29,171 bases of DNA, taken from TMED26 sp002694075. Lineage in GTDB: Bacteria; Pseudomonadota; Alphaproteobacteria; Thalassobaculales; Thalassobaculaceae. A model generated the notes under the pieces. The model was not told where the DNA came from and searched no databases. It saw nothing but the letters and a program-made list of their open reading frames with translations. Location of the stretch: NCBI GenBank assembly GCA_036160575.1, contig JAYYDT010000082.1, positions 1 through 29,171 on the forward strand. Reading direction: 5' to 3'. Position numbers and translations under genes: made by a program. Positions 7,363 through 15,454 of the stretch are shown here, one piece after another; position 1 is the first letter of the stretch, and each line of letters opens with the position of its first letter.

Positions 7363-8119
7363 TCTCGCCGCGGTCGCCGAAAACCTCGGCGCCGTCGCGG
7401 GAACCTGGGCCTGGGCGGCGGTTGTCGCGGCGGTGGTTTTGGCCGGCGTGGTGCGCGGCTTTGCCGGCTTTGGCGCGGCGATGATCATGATGCCGGTGCT
7501 GGCCGCCGTGCTCGGCCCGGTAGTGGCGGTGCCGACCCTCGCGGTGATGGATTCGTTGATGACCTTGCCGTTGGTGGCGCGCAACGTCCGACACTGCGAC
7601 TGGCGGTCGGTCGGCCTGTTGGCGGCGGCGACGGCGGCGGCCATGCCGCTCGGTGTGTGGGCCTTGGTGGTGATCGACCCCGTTTATATCCGCTGGGCCT
7701 TGAGCGGCTTTATCGCCGCCGCGGTGGCGGTGATGGCCAGCGGCTGGCGGTTTCGCGGGCGCGCCTCCGCCGGCGTGACCCTGGCGGCGGGCGGCACCGG
7801 CGGCTTTCTCAGTGGCGCCATCGGCATGGCCGGCCCGGTGATTGTCACCTTTTGGCTGGCCGGCCAGAGTGACGCGGCGGCGGCCCGGCGCAACATCATC
7901 GTTTATTTTGGCGTGTCGGGCGTGGTCAGCCTGGCGATCTTCCTGACCGGCGGGCTGATGACCGGCCAGGTATGGCTCCTGATCGCCATTTTGGCGCCCA
8001 TTTACGGGCTGTCGCTATGGCTTGGCGCGCGGCTGTTCGGCCGTGCCAGCGAACAGGCCTTTCGGCGTTTCGCCCTTGGTCTGATCGCTTTGGTGGCGGC
8101 TTCCAGTTTGGTGATTTAA
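7349..8119 (+). CDS. TauE/SafE family transporter (sulfite/anion exporter type), probable ATT start
   Basis: A multi-pass inner-membrane protein of the TauE/SafE family, which exports sulfite or other small sulfur-containing anions. The first signature (VVRGFAGFGAAMI, repeat 1) and the second (TGGFLSGAIGMAGPVIV, repeat 2) are both present, and the C terminus is complete. The first conventional start is GTG at 7433, but that cuts into the first membrane helix. The frame upstream reads IPALDLAAVAENLGAVAG followed by a hydrophobic WAWAAVVAAVV run, which completes the helix. With ATT at 7349 the protein has about 256 residues, normal for the family, and overlaps the MaoC-like gene by 14 nt. If ATT is wrong, the gene is 7433–8119. 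Context beside a thiol dioxygenase favours sulfite as cargo. Confidence 0.82.
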   Translation: MPALDLAAVAENLGAVAGTWAWAAVVAAVVLAGVVRGFAGFGAAMIMMPVLAAVLGPVVAVPTLAVMDSLMTLPLVARNVRHCDWRSVGLLAAATAAAMPLGVWALVVIDPVYIRWALSGFIAAAVAVMASGWRFRGRASAGVTLAAGGTGGFLSGAIGMAGPVIVTFWLAGQSDAAAARRNIIVYFGVSGVVSLAIFLTGGLMTGQVWLLIAILAPIYGLSLWLGARLFGRASEQAFRRFALGLIALVAASSLVI

Positions 8120-8123
8120 GCGC

Positions 8124-8564
8124 TCACCAACTGCCGGTGTTTTCCATCGACGCCCAGGGTTCGGCTTTTTCCAGGGCCTCGCCTTTTTGCAAAAGCTCGA
8201 CCGAGATGCCATCGGGCGAACGGACAAAGGCCATGCGGCCGTCGCGCGGCGGCCGGTTGATGGTCACGCCGCCATCCTGGAGCTGCTGACAAAGGGCGTA
8301 AATATCATCGGTCTCAAAGGCCAGATGGCCGAAATTGCGCCCGCCGGTGTAATCCTCCGGGTCCCAGTTATAGGTCAGCTCGAGCACCGGCGCCTTGGTG
8401 TCGGCGGCGGTGTCGGCGTCGCCCGGGGCGGCCAGGAAGATGTTGGTGAAACGGCCGGCCTCGCTGTCGTAGCGGCGAATTTCGACCATCCCCAATTTGT
8501 TGCAGTAAAAGTCCAGCGAGGCTTTTTCGTCGCTGACGCGAACCATGGTGTGCAGATAGCGCAT
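8124..8564 (-). CDS. gloA: Lactoylglutathione lyase (glyoxalase I)
   Basis: A 146-residue VOC-fold metalloenzyme that converts the methylglyoxal–glutathione hemithioacetal to S-lactoylglutathione. The four metal ligands are in place: H5 (MRYLHTMVRV), E62 (VLELTYNW), H80 (NFGHLAFE) and E123 (ISVELLQKG). The blocks DFYCNKLGM and GGRNFGHLAF are diagnostic of GloA. It is short of an extended loop, consistent with the bacterial Ni/Co type. It lies 28 nt after acs on the same strand and ends 4 nt from the convergent TauE/SafE gene. Glutathione use fits the glutaredoxin and amidase genes seen earlier in the window. Confidence 0.95.
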   Translation of the reverse strand: MRYLHTMVRVSDEKASLDFYCNKLGMVEIRRYDSEAGRFTNIFLAAPGDADTAADTKAPVLELTYNWDPEDYTGGRNFGHLAFETDDIYALCQQLQDGGVTINRPPRDGRMAFVRSPDGISVELLQKGEALEKAEPWASMENTGSW

Positions 8565-8592
8565 GGCGGAAGCTCCTGATTTGGCGGCCGAG

Positions 8593-10542
8593 TTACGAGA
8601 TGCGGTTTTGGCGGTTGTCGATCAGGTCGTCAACCACCGTCGGGTCGGCCAGTGTCGATGTGTCGCCCAGATTGCCGAAATCGTCCTCGGCGATTTTACG
8701 CAGAATGCGGCGCATGATTTTGCCCGAGCGCGTCTTCGGCAGGCCTGGCGCCCATTGCAGCCAATCGGGGCTGGCGATCGGGCCGATTTCCTTGCGCACC
8801 CATTGCACCAACTCGCGCTGCAGGGTCTCGGTCGGCTCGGTGCCGACGTTCAAGGTGACATAGGCGTAGATGCCCTGGCCCTTGATCTCATGGGGCGCGC
8901 CGACCACCGCGGCCTCGGCGACCTCATGGTGGGCGACCAGGGCGCTTTCCACCTCGGCGGTGCCCATGCGGTGGCCGGAGACATTGATCACGTCATCGAC
9001 GCGGCCGGTGATCCAGTAATAACCGTCGGCGTCTCGGCGGCAGCCGTCACCGGTGAAATAACGGCCGGGGAAGGTGGCGAAATAGGTCTGCACGAAGCGG
9101 TCGTGGTCGCCGTAGACGGTGCGCATCTGGCCGGGCCAACTGTCGGCGATGCACAGGTTGCCTTCGGTGGCGCCGGTCAACTCGCCGCCCTCGCCGTCGA
9201 CGATCAGCGGTTGGATGCCGAAAAACGGCCGTGTCGCCGAGCCCGGCTTGAGCGCCGTCGCGCCCGGCAGCGGGGTGATCAAAATGCCGCCGGTCTCGGT
9301 TTGCCACCAGGTGTCGACAATCGGGCAGCGGCCGTCGCCAACGACGTTGTAATACCACAACCAAGCTTCCGGGTTGATCGGCTCGCCGACCGAGCCAAGC
9401 AGCCGCAGGCTGGATCGGTCGGTGGCCGTGACCGGCGCGTCGCCCTCGCGCATGAGGGCGCGAATGGCGGTCGGCGCGGTGTAGAAAATGTTCACCTGGT
9501 GCTTGTCGCAGACCTGCCAAAAACGGCGCGAGTCGGGGTAATTGGGCACGCCCTCGAACATCAAGGTGGTGGCCCCGTTGGCGAGCGGCCCATAGACGAT
9601 ATAGCTGTGCCCGGTGACCCAACCGACATCGGCGGTACACCAATAGATCTCGCCGTCCTTGTAGTCGAAGACATATTGATGGGTCATCGAGGCGTAGACC
9701 AGATAGCCGCCGGAGGTGTGCATCACGCCCTTCGGCTTGCCGGTCGAGCCGGAGGTGTAGAGGATGAACAGCGGGTCCTCGGCGTTCATCTCTTCCGGCG
9801 GGCAATCGGCCGAGGCCGTCGGCACGACGTCATGGTACCAATGGTCACGGCCGGCGGTCATGTCGACGGCGCCGCCGGTGCGTTTGACGACGACCACGCT
9901 CTGGCACATCGGACAGCTTTCCAGAGCCTTGTCGGTATTGGCTTTGAGCGGGATCGGCCGACCGCCGCGCACCCCCTCGTCGGCGGTGATGACCATCGAG
10001 CTGTCGCAATCCTGGATCCGTCCGGCCAGGGCGTCGGGCGAGAAGCCGCCGAACACCACCGAGTGAATGGCGCCGATACGGGCGCAGGCCAGCATGGCGA
10101 CGGTGGCCTCCGGGATCATCGGCATATAGATGGTGATGCGGTCGCCCTTCTTGGCGCCCAAACCCTTCAGCGCGTTGGCCAGGCGGCAGACCTCGGCGTG
10201 CAATTCGCGGTAGGTGATATGTTTGTCATCGGCCGGGTCGTCACCCTCCCAGATGATCGCGGTCTGGTCGCCGCGCGTCGCCAAATGGCGGTCCAGGCAG
10301 TTGGCGGCGACGTTCAAGGTGCCGTCGTAATACCATTTGATATGCAAATCATCGGCGGCGTAGGAGACGTCTTTGATCTGGCTATAGGGTTTGATCCAGT
10401 CGATGCGCTTGCCGTGCTCGGCCCAAAACGCCTCCGGGTCGGCCAGCGAGGCGGCGTACATCGCCTGATATTGGGCGTCGTCGACCAAGGCCGCGCGGGC
10501 GGTCTCGGTGGGCACCGGGAAAAGCTGTTCGTCGGTCATCAT
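8593..10542 (-). CDS. acs: Acetyl-CoA synthetase (AMP-forming)
   Basis: A 649-residue adenylate-forming enzyme that activates acetate with ATP and CoA. The N-terminal ACAS domain contains WFxGGxLN-like WYYDGTLNVAANCLDRH. The P-loop-like YTSGSTGKPKGVMHT is near residue 262, and the TWWQTETGG and YFTGDGCRRDADGYYWITGR blocks follow. The C-terminal PKTRSGKIMRR carries the catalytic lysine K608, the site acetylated in regulated homologues. Full length matches the family. The start is the first of two adjacent ATG codons, with GGGAGCGAG upstream; M2 at 10539 is equally possible. It is preceded by recX (60 nt) and followed by gloA (28 nt), so the three may be co-transcribed. Confidence 0.97.
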   Translation of the reverse strand: MMTDEQLFPVPTETARAALVDDAQYQAMYAASLADPEAFWAEHGKRIDWIKPYSQIKDVSYAADDLHIKWYYDGTLNVAANCLDRHLATRGDQTAIIWEGDDPADDKHITYRELHAEVCRLANALKGLGAKKGDRITIYMPMIPEATVAMLACARIGAIHSVVFGGFSPDALAGRIQDCDSSMVITADEGVRGGRPIPLKANTDKALESCPMCQSVVVVKRTGGAVDMTAGRDHWYHDVVPTASADCPPEEMNAEDPLFILYTSGSTGKPKGVMHTSGGYLVYASMTHQYVFDYKDGEIYWCTADVGWVTGHSYIVYGPLANGATTLMFEGVPNYPDSRRFWQVCDKHQVNIFYTAPTAIRALMREGDAPVTATDRSSLRLLGSVGEPINPEAWLWYYNVVGDGRCPIVDTWWQTETGGILITPLPGATALKPGSATRPFFGIQPLIVDGEGGELTGATEGNLCIADSWPGQMRTVYGDHDRFVQTYFATFPGRYFTGDGCRRDADGYYWITGRVDDVINVSGHRMGTAEVESALVAHHEVAEAAVVGAPHEIKGQGIYAYVTLNVGTEPTETLQRELVQWVRKEIGPIASPDWLQWAPGLPKTRSGKIMRRILRKIAEDDFGNLGDTSTLADPTVVDDLIDNRQNRIS

Positions 10543-10602
10543 CTCGCTCCCTGTTGGGCGGTCTTCGCCGCGCCCGCCAAAGTATCCATATTCGTCGCCG
10601 GA

Positions 10603-11196
10603 TCACAAGTTGGCCTTGGCGATCAGTTCGGCCAAATCGGCCGCCGTGTCGTGGTCGATTACCCGCCGGGCGATGTCATAGGCGAAGCCGGCGCGGGCCA
10701 GGGCGGCGAGGTCGCGTTGGCGGAAATCGCCGACCTTGTCGGGCGGCCGAAACGGGCCGAGGCGGCGGCGCTGGGCCAGACGGCAGGCGGCGATGAACTC
10801 CAGGTCCTCGTTTTCGACCTCGGCCTCGTGCTCGGCCAGGGCGGCGGCGATGTCGGGGGCGGCGACGCCCTTTTGCCGCAACCCCATGGCGATCGCCCGG
10901 CTTGACGCCCCGCGCCGCCGCAGGCTGGTCACCCGCGCCGCCGCGTAGGCGCGGTCGTCGAGCAGGCCGGCGGCTTCGAAGCGGGTGACCAATTCATCGA
11001 TCAGACGGGCGCCTTCCTCCGGATCGGTGTCATGGACCAGAGCCGAACGCCGCACCCGGCGCATCAGCACCCGGCGCAGGTTGTCGGCCGAACTGGCGTA
11101 GCGCTCAAGGTAGTGGAGGGCCGCGTTGTGCAAGGATTGCTGGGTCACCTTGCGCGGCTGCCGGCGTTTGCGGGGGGTCTTGGACGGCTCGGACAT
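10603..11196 (-). CDS. recX: Regulatory protein RecX
   Basis: A 197-residue alpha-helical RecX-family protein that binds RecA filaments and limits recombinase activity. The blocks LHYLERYASSADNLRRVLMRRV, LIDELVTRFEAAGLLDDRAYA, and SSRAIAMGLRQKGV are the expected three-helix repeats. The N terminus is basic (KTPRKRRQPRK). I chose the ATG at 11196 (MSEPSKT); an upstream in-frame start at 11226 would read into the divergent gap. It does not sit next to recA, as it often does elsewhere, but heads a run with acs and gloA. Confidence 0.88.
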   Translation of the reverse strand: MSEPSKTPRKRRQPRKVTQQSLHNAALHYLERYASSADNLRRVLMRRVRRSALVHDTDPEEGARLIDELVTRFEAAGLLDDRAYAAARVTSLRRRGASSRAIAMGLRQKGVAAPDIAAALAEHEAEVENEDLEFIAACRLAQRRRLGPFRPPDKVGDFRQRDLAALARAGFAYDIARRVIDHDTAADLAELIAKANL

Positions 11197-11222
11197 GGGC
11201 CGATTATTGCAGTTCACGGCGC

Positions 11223-11251
11223 CCACGACTATGGTGCCGCCATCTTCGTGG
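11223..11251. promoter_or_regulatory. Imperfect inverted repeat in the recX / ABC permease divergent gap
   Basis: The arms CCACGACTATGG (11223–11234) and CCATCTTCGTGG (11240–11251) match at 10 of 12 positions across a 5 nt centre. The two mismatches are adjacent (CT against CT). The repeat lies in the 101 nt between two divergent starts, where an operator would be expected. A transcript hairpin is the alternative. No regulator is identified. Confidence 0.35.
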
Positions 11252-11297
11252 CGCCGCCCGGCGCGCGACCTTTTCGCTGCTTCAGGCCGTTGCCCTT

Positions 11298-12119
11298 ATG
11301 CCGCCCCGCGCGACCGACCATAAAGTTGACTGGCGTATCGAGGCGCGCCCCATCGGCCAGGTCAATTGGACCGGCATGTGGACACTCTATCTGCGCGAAG
11401 TGCGGCGGTTTTTCAAAATGCTGCTGCAGGCGGTTTTGGCGCCGATTGTCACCTGTCTGTTGTTCCTGGCGATTTTCACCATCGCGTTTGGCGATGGCCG
11501 CGGCGTCGCCGGGCTGGATTATGGCACCTTTCTGGCGCCCGGGTTGATTATGATGAGCGTGATCCAGCAATCCTTTGCCAATTGTTCGTCGTCCCTGATT
11601 TCCGCGAAAATTGTCGGCAATATCGTCGATACCATGATGGCGCCGCTGGGACCGGGCGAGTTGTTGGTGGCCTATGCTCTCAGCGGGGTGACGCGCGGGC
11701 TGATCGTCGCGCTCGGCGCCGGCGGCGCGCTGGCGCTGTTCGTCGATTTTCCGCCGGTCGCCTGGGGTTGGGCCACTTATTTCGTGCTGATGAGCGCGCT
11801 GACCATGGCCCTGGCCGGGATCGTCGCCGGCCTTTGGTCGGAGAAATTCGACCATCTTTCGACGGTCACGAATTTCGTGATCACGCCGCTCGCCTTTCTG
11901 TCGGGCACGTTTTATTCGGTCGAGCGCTTGCCTGGGATGTGGCGGGAACTGGCGACGGTCAATCCGTTGTTTCACATGATCGACGGTTTTCGCCACGCGC
12001 TGATCGGTTGGTCCGACAGCGCGCCTTGGGTGGCCGCCCTGGTGATCGCGGCGAGCGCACTTGTCACTGGCGGGTTGTGTTATCGTTTGCTGCGAATCGG
12101 TTATAAGCTGAAAACATGA
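11298..12119 (+). CDS. ABC-2 type transporter permease
   Basis: A 273-residue inner-membrane permease of the ABC-2 type. An N-terminal amphipathic segment (GMWTLYLREVRRFFKMLLQAVLAPIV) leads into the first helix. About six hydrophobic segments follow, ending with a segment containing PLFHMIDGFRHALIGW, common in the YadH/drug-export group. The start ATG at 11298 is kept because homologue-like residues (VNWTGMWTLY) precede the alternative ATG at 11376. No ATP-binding subunit is adjacent, so the partner must be encoded elsewhere. Its stop overlaps the dCTP deaminase start as ATGA. Cargo cannot be assigned. Confidence 0.88.
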   Translation: MPPRATDHKVDWRIEARPIGQVNWTGMWTLYLREVRRFFKMLLQAVLAPIVTCLLFLAIFTIAFGDGRGVAGLDYGTFLAPGLIMMSVIQQSFANCSSSLISAKIVGNIVDTMMAPLGPGELLVAYALSGVTRGLIVALGAGGALALFVDFPPVAWGWATYFVLMSALTMALAGIVAGLWSEKFDHLSTVTNFVITPLAFLSGTFYSVERLPGMWRELATVNPLFHMIDGFRHALIGWSDSAPWVAALVIAASALVTGGLCYRLLRIGYKLKT

Positions 12120-13246
12120 ACGCGCCAGCGACAGCCCCCCGCGGCACCGGCATTCTTCCCAGTCAGAGCTTGCGGGCGATGATCGCGCGCGGCGAGATCG
12201 CCGCCGACCCGGCGATTGACGAGGCGCAGATTCAGCCGGCCTCCATCGACCTGCGCCTCGGCACCGTCGCCTACCGGGTGCCGGCCAGCTTCCTGCCCGG
12301 GCCGGCGGCGACGGTGGCCGACAAATTGGCCGGCCTGTCGATGCATGAAATCGACCTGACCGGCGGCGCGGTGCTGGAAAAGGGCTGTGTCTATATCGTC
12401 CAGGTGCTGGAACAGGTCGACTTGCCGGCGCGCGTTTCGGGCACCGCCAACCCGAAAAGTTCGACCGGCCGGTTGGATATTTTCACGCGGCTGATCAGCG
12501 ACCGGGCGGTTGAGTTCGAAAGCGTGCCGGCCGGCTACCAGGGCCCGCTCTACACCGAGATTTCGCCGCGCACGTTTTCGATCTTGGTGCGCACCGGCTC
12601 GCGCCTCAACCAGTTGCGCTTGCGCCTCGGGCGGCCGGCGATTTCCGACAGCGCCATGCGCCGCCTGCAGGATCAGGTTGGTCTGGTCCACGGCGACCGC
12701 ATCGACATCCGTGAGGGGGTGGCGGTGTCGGTCGATCTCGAGCGCGATGACGGGCTCATCGGCTACCGCGCCAAACCGCACGCCGGGCTGATCGATATCG
12801 ACCGGCCGGGCGCCTATCCGGTCGATGGGTTTTGGGAGCCGATCCGGCGGCCGCGCAGCGGCTTGGCGGGTTTGATCCTCAATCCCGACGAGTTTTACAT
12901 CCTGGCTTCCAAGGAATTCGTCACCGTGCCCTTGGATCATGCCGCCGAAATGCGTGCCTATGACACGCGGGTCGGCGAATTCCGGGTCCATTACGCCGGC
13001 TTTTTCGACCCTGGCTTCGGCCATGACGCGGCCGGCGGCAGCGGCAGCCGGGCGGTGCTGGAGGTGCGCGCCCATGACGTGCCCTATTTGATCGAAGATG
13101 GTCAGATCGTCTGCCGGCTGGTTTATGAGCCGCTCACCGAGGTGCCTGACAAACTCTATGGCGCGGGCGGCATCGGCTCGAACTATCAGGCCCAGGGGCT
13201 GAAGCTCTCCAAGCATTTTCAAATGACTGGCGAATCGCCTCGGTAA
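12116..13246 (+). CDS. dcd: 2'-deoxycytidine 5'-triphosphate deaminase, two-module form
   Basis: A 376-residue dCTP deaminase of the long alphaproteobacterial type, about twice the length of the E. coli enzyme. It converts dCTP to dUTP for dTTP synthesis. The N-terminal module has NPKSSTGRLDIFTRL (residues 112–125), like the RSSxAR substrate loop, then GYQGPLYTEI with E148. The C-terminal module has GEFRVHYAGFFDPGFGH and AVLEVRAHDVP with E316, the counterpart of the catalytic glutamate. The two halves look like an internal duplication of the dUTPase/DCD fold. The start overlaps the ABC permease stop (ATGA). The pairing with a permease is probably positional, not functional. Confidence 0.93.
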   Translation: MNAPATAPRGTGILPSQSLRAMIARGEIAADPAIDEAQIQPASIDLRLGTVAYRVPASFLPGPAATVADKLAGLSMHEIDLTGGAVLEKGCVYIVQVLEQVDLPARVSGTANPKSSTGRLDIFTRLISDRAVEFESVPAGYQGPLYTEISPRTFSILVRTGSRLNQLRLRLGRPAISDSAMRRLQDQVGLVHGDRIDIREGVAVSVDLERDDGLIGYRAKPHAGLIDIDRPGAYPVDGFWEPIRRPRSGLAGLILNPDEFYILASKEFVTVPLDHAAEMRAYDTRVGEFRVHYAGFFDPGFGHDAAGGSGSRAVLEVRAHDVPYLIEDGQIVCRLVYEPLTEVPDKLYGAGGIGSNYQAQGLKLSKHFQMTGESPR

Positions 13247-13275
13247 TTGACTTTTGCGACCGCTGGATGGAAACT
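13247..13275 (+). promoter_or_regulatory. Possible promoter for argD–argF–hslO
   Basis: A TTGACT hexamer (13247–13252) directly after the dCTP deaminase stop, followed after 17 nt by a weak GAAACT (13270–13275). The −35 is near consensus; the −10 is poor. It lies about 65 nt upstream of the argD start, in the only gap of the run. Confidence 0.22.
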
Positions 13276-13338
13276 CTCCGGCTTCCCAAAAGCGACGCGG
13301 AAAGGCCGCGCCGCCGGGATTTGTTGAGGAGAGAAATC

Positions 13339-14517
13339 GTGGTTACCACGGTCATGCCGACTTATGGGCGGATCGACATCGCGTTCGATCGGGGTGAGGG
13401 CTCTTACCTGTACGCGACCGATGGCCGACGATTCCTCGATTTCGCCAGCGGCATCGCCACCAACTCGCTGGGCCACGCCCATCCTCATCTGGTGAAAATG
13501 GTGCAGGAGCAGGCGGCCAAACTGTGGCATGTCTCGAACCTCTACCACATCCCCGAACAACAGCGCCTGGCCGACCGGCTGTGTGAAAACTCCTTCGCCA
13601 ACACCGTGTTTTTCTGCAATTCCGGGGCCGAGGCGATGGAAGGCGCGTTGAAAGTCGCGCGCAAATATCACTTCGCCAATGGCGAACCAAAGCGCGAGCG
13701 GGTGATCGCCTGCAGCCGCGCTTTTCATGGCCGCACCCTGGCCACCCTGTCGGCCGGCGACAGCGACAAATATCGCGAAGGTTTCGGCCCGCGACCGGGC
13801 GGGTTCGAGCATGTGCCGTTTGGCAATCTGAACGAATTGCGCGCCGCCATGGGCGATGACGTGGCCGCCATTGTGATCGAACCGGTGCAGGGCGAGGGCG
13901 GGATTTTCCCGGCCGATTATCACTATCTGCACGGGTTGCGGGCGGCCGCCGATGAATTCGGCGCCTTGCTGGTCTTCGACGAGGTGCAGTGTGGCATGGG
14001 CCGTACCGGCAAGCTGTGGGCCTATGAATGGGCCGGCGTGGCGCCCGATGTGATGGCCTTGGCTAAGGGCCTCGGCGGCGGTTTTCCGGTCGGCGCGGTG
14101 CTGGCTACCGAAAAGGCCGCCTCGGGCATGGTGCCGGGCACCCATGGCTCGACCTACGGCGGCAATCCGATGGCCTGCGCGGCGGCCAACGCGGTGCTCG
14201 ACGTGATGCTGGCCGACGGTTTCCTGGACCAGGTGATCGCCCGCGGCGAATACTTGCATTCGGCGCTGGCCGCCGTCGGCGCCCGCCACCCGGGCCTGTT
14301 CGAGGAAATTCGCGGCAAAGGCTTGATGGTCGGTCTGAAAGGCCATGCCGCCAACACCGAGATTTGGACGCGTTTGCGCGACCACGGTTTGTTGGTGGTC
14401 GGCGCCGGCGACAACGCCGTGCGTTTGCTGCCACCGTTGACCGTCAGCGAAAGTGAGATCGACGAGGCGATGGCGGCGATCGAGGCGGTCGCCGGCGAGC
14501 TTGAGGCGGCGGCATGA
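13339..14517 (+). CDS. argD: Acetylornithine aminotransferase
   Basis: A 392-residue class III PLP aminotransferase that forms N-acetylornithine in arginine biosynthesis; the family often also accepts succinyldiaminopimelate. Seen here: CNSGAEAMEGALK (about 93–105), the FDEVQCGMGRTG block with D214, and the PLP lysine K243 in LAKGLGGGFPVGA, then THGSTYGGNPMA. The start chosen is the GTG at 13339, with GAGGAGAG at 13326–13333. The ATG at 13267 would add 24 residues not typical of ArgD. Its stop overlaps argF as ATGA, so the two are translationally coupled. Gene order and overlap support ArgD over an omega-aminotransferase. Confidence 0.94.
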   Translation: MVTTVMPTYGRIDIAFDRGEGSYLYATDGRRFLDFASGIATNSLGHAHPHLVKMVQEQAAKLWHVSNLYHIPEQQRLADRLCENSFANTVFFCNSGAEAMEGALKVARKYHFANGEPKRERVIACSRAFHGRTLATLSAGDSDKYREGFGPRPGGFEHVPFGNLNELRAAMGDDVAAIVIEPVQGEGGIFPADYHYLHGLRAAADEFGALLVFDEVQCGMGRTGKLWAYEWAGVAPDVMALAKGLGGGFPVGAVLATEKAASGMVPGTHGSTYGGNPMACAAANAVLDVMLADGFLDQVIARGEYLHSALAAVGARHPGLFEEIRGKGLMVGLKGHAANTEIWTRLRDHGLLVVGAGDNAVRLLPPLTVSESEIDEAMAAIEAVAGELEAAA

Positions 14518-15440
14518 CAGCCCTGCCCCGCACCGTCGACCCAACACTGCCGATCCGCCACTTCCTCGATCTCGACGATTTCGCGCCGGGCCATTTGCGC
14601 GAATTGTTGACGGACGCCAAGGCGATGAAGGCCGGTCATGAGGCGCGCCCGTTGGCGGGCAAGACCCTGGCCATGATCTTCGAGAAACCGTCGACACGCA
14701 CCCGCGTGTCCTTCGAGGTGGGCATGCGCCAATTGGGCGGCGAGGCGCTTGTGCTGCAATCGAGCGACCTGCAATGGGGGCGCGGCGAAACCGTCGCCGA
14801 CACCGCGCGGGTGCTGTCGCGCTATGTCGACGCGATCATGATCCGCACCTTCGGCCACGACACCTTGGCCGAGCTCGCCGCCCACGCCAGCGTGCCGGTG
14901 ATCAACGGGCTGACCGACCGCACCCATCCCTGCCAGTTGATGGCCGATGTCATGACCTTTGAGGAACATCGCGGCAATATCGCCGGTAAAGTCGTGGCCT
15001 GGTCCGGCGATGGCAACAACATGGCGACCTCGTGGATCCACGCCGCGGTCAAGTTCGACTTCACCCTGCGTATCGCCTGCCCGGCCGGTTTGATGCCACC
15101 GGCCGAGGTGCTCGATTGGGCGCGCCAGGCCGGCGGCCGCGTGGAGGTCACCGATGATCCGCTGGCGGCCGTCGAGGGCGCCGATTGCGTCACCACCGAC
15201 ACCTGGATTTCGATGGGCGATGACGATTCCGATCGCCATAATCTGTTGGCGCCCTATCGCGTTGACGAGGCGTTGCTGGCCAAGGCCAAGCCCGGCGCCC
15301 TGTTCATGCATTGTCTGCCGGCCCATCGCGGCGAGGAAGTGACCGACGCGGTTATCGACGGCCCACAATCGGTGGTTTGGGATGAAGCGGAAAACCGCTT
15401 GCACGCGCAGAAAGCCGTTTTGAAATGGTGTCTGACCTAA
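14514..15440 (+). CDS. argF: Ornithine carbamoyltransferase
   Basis: A 308-residue anabolic OTCase that makes citrulline from ornithine and carbamoyl phosphate. The carbamoyl-phosphate loop STRTR is at residues 60–64, HPCQ at 138–141, the ornithine-side DTWISMGDD block near 229–237, and HCLPAHRG at 266–273. The length is typical. It overlaps argD by 4 nt (ATGA), giving the consecutive enzymes of arginine synthesis in one transcript. Confidence 0.97.
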   Translation: MTALPRTVDPTLPIRHFLDLDDFAPGHLRELLTDAKAMKAGHEARPLAGKTLAMIFEKPSTRTRVSFEVGMRQLGGEALVLQSSDLQWGRGETVADTARVLSRYVDAIMIRTFGHDTLAELAAHASVPVINGLTDRTHPCQLMADVMTFEEHRGNIAGKVVAWSGDGNNMATSWIHAAVKFDFTLRIACPAGLMPPAEVLDWARQAGGRVEVTDDPLAAVEGADCVTTDTWISMGDDDSDRHNLLAPYRVDEALLAKAKPGALFMHCLPAHRGEEVTDAVIDGPQSVVWDEAENRLHAQKAVLKWCLT

Positions 15441-15454
15441 CCACGGCGGGCGCC

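Noticed and set aside
6541..7644. Minus-strand frame opposite the MaoC-like gene
   Set aside because: Antisense shadow; no start signal or family.
7433..8119. GTG at 7433 as the TauE/SafE start
   Set aside because: It truncates the first membrane helix and has no good ribosome site; kept only as the alternative to the ATT start.
8563..10905. Long open frame (780 codons) on the plus strand opposite acs and recX
   Set aside because: It is antisense to two clear genes, has no recognisable family and arises from GC-rich codon bias.
13219..14697. Long minus-strand frame (492 codons) opposite argD
   Set aside because: It is a shadow of argD; composition is Arg/Gly-rich without a recognisable motif.
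14154..15404. Minus-strand frame (416 codons) opposite argD/argF
   Set aside because: Same reason: antisense to argF with no family signal.
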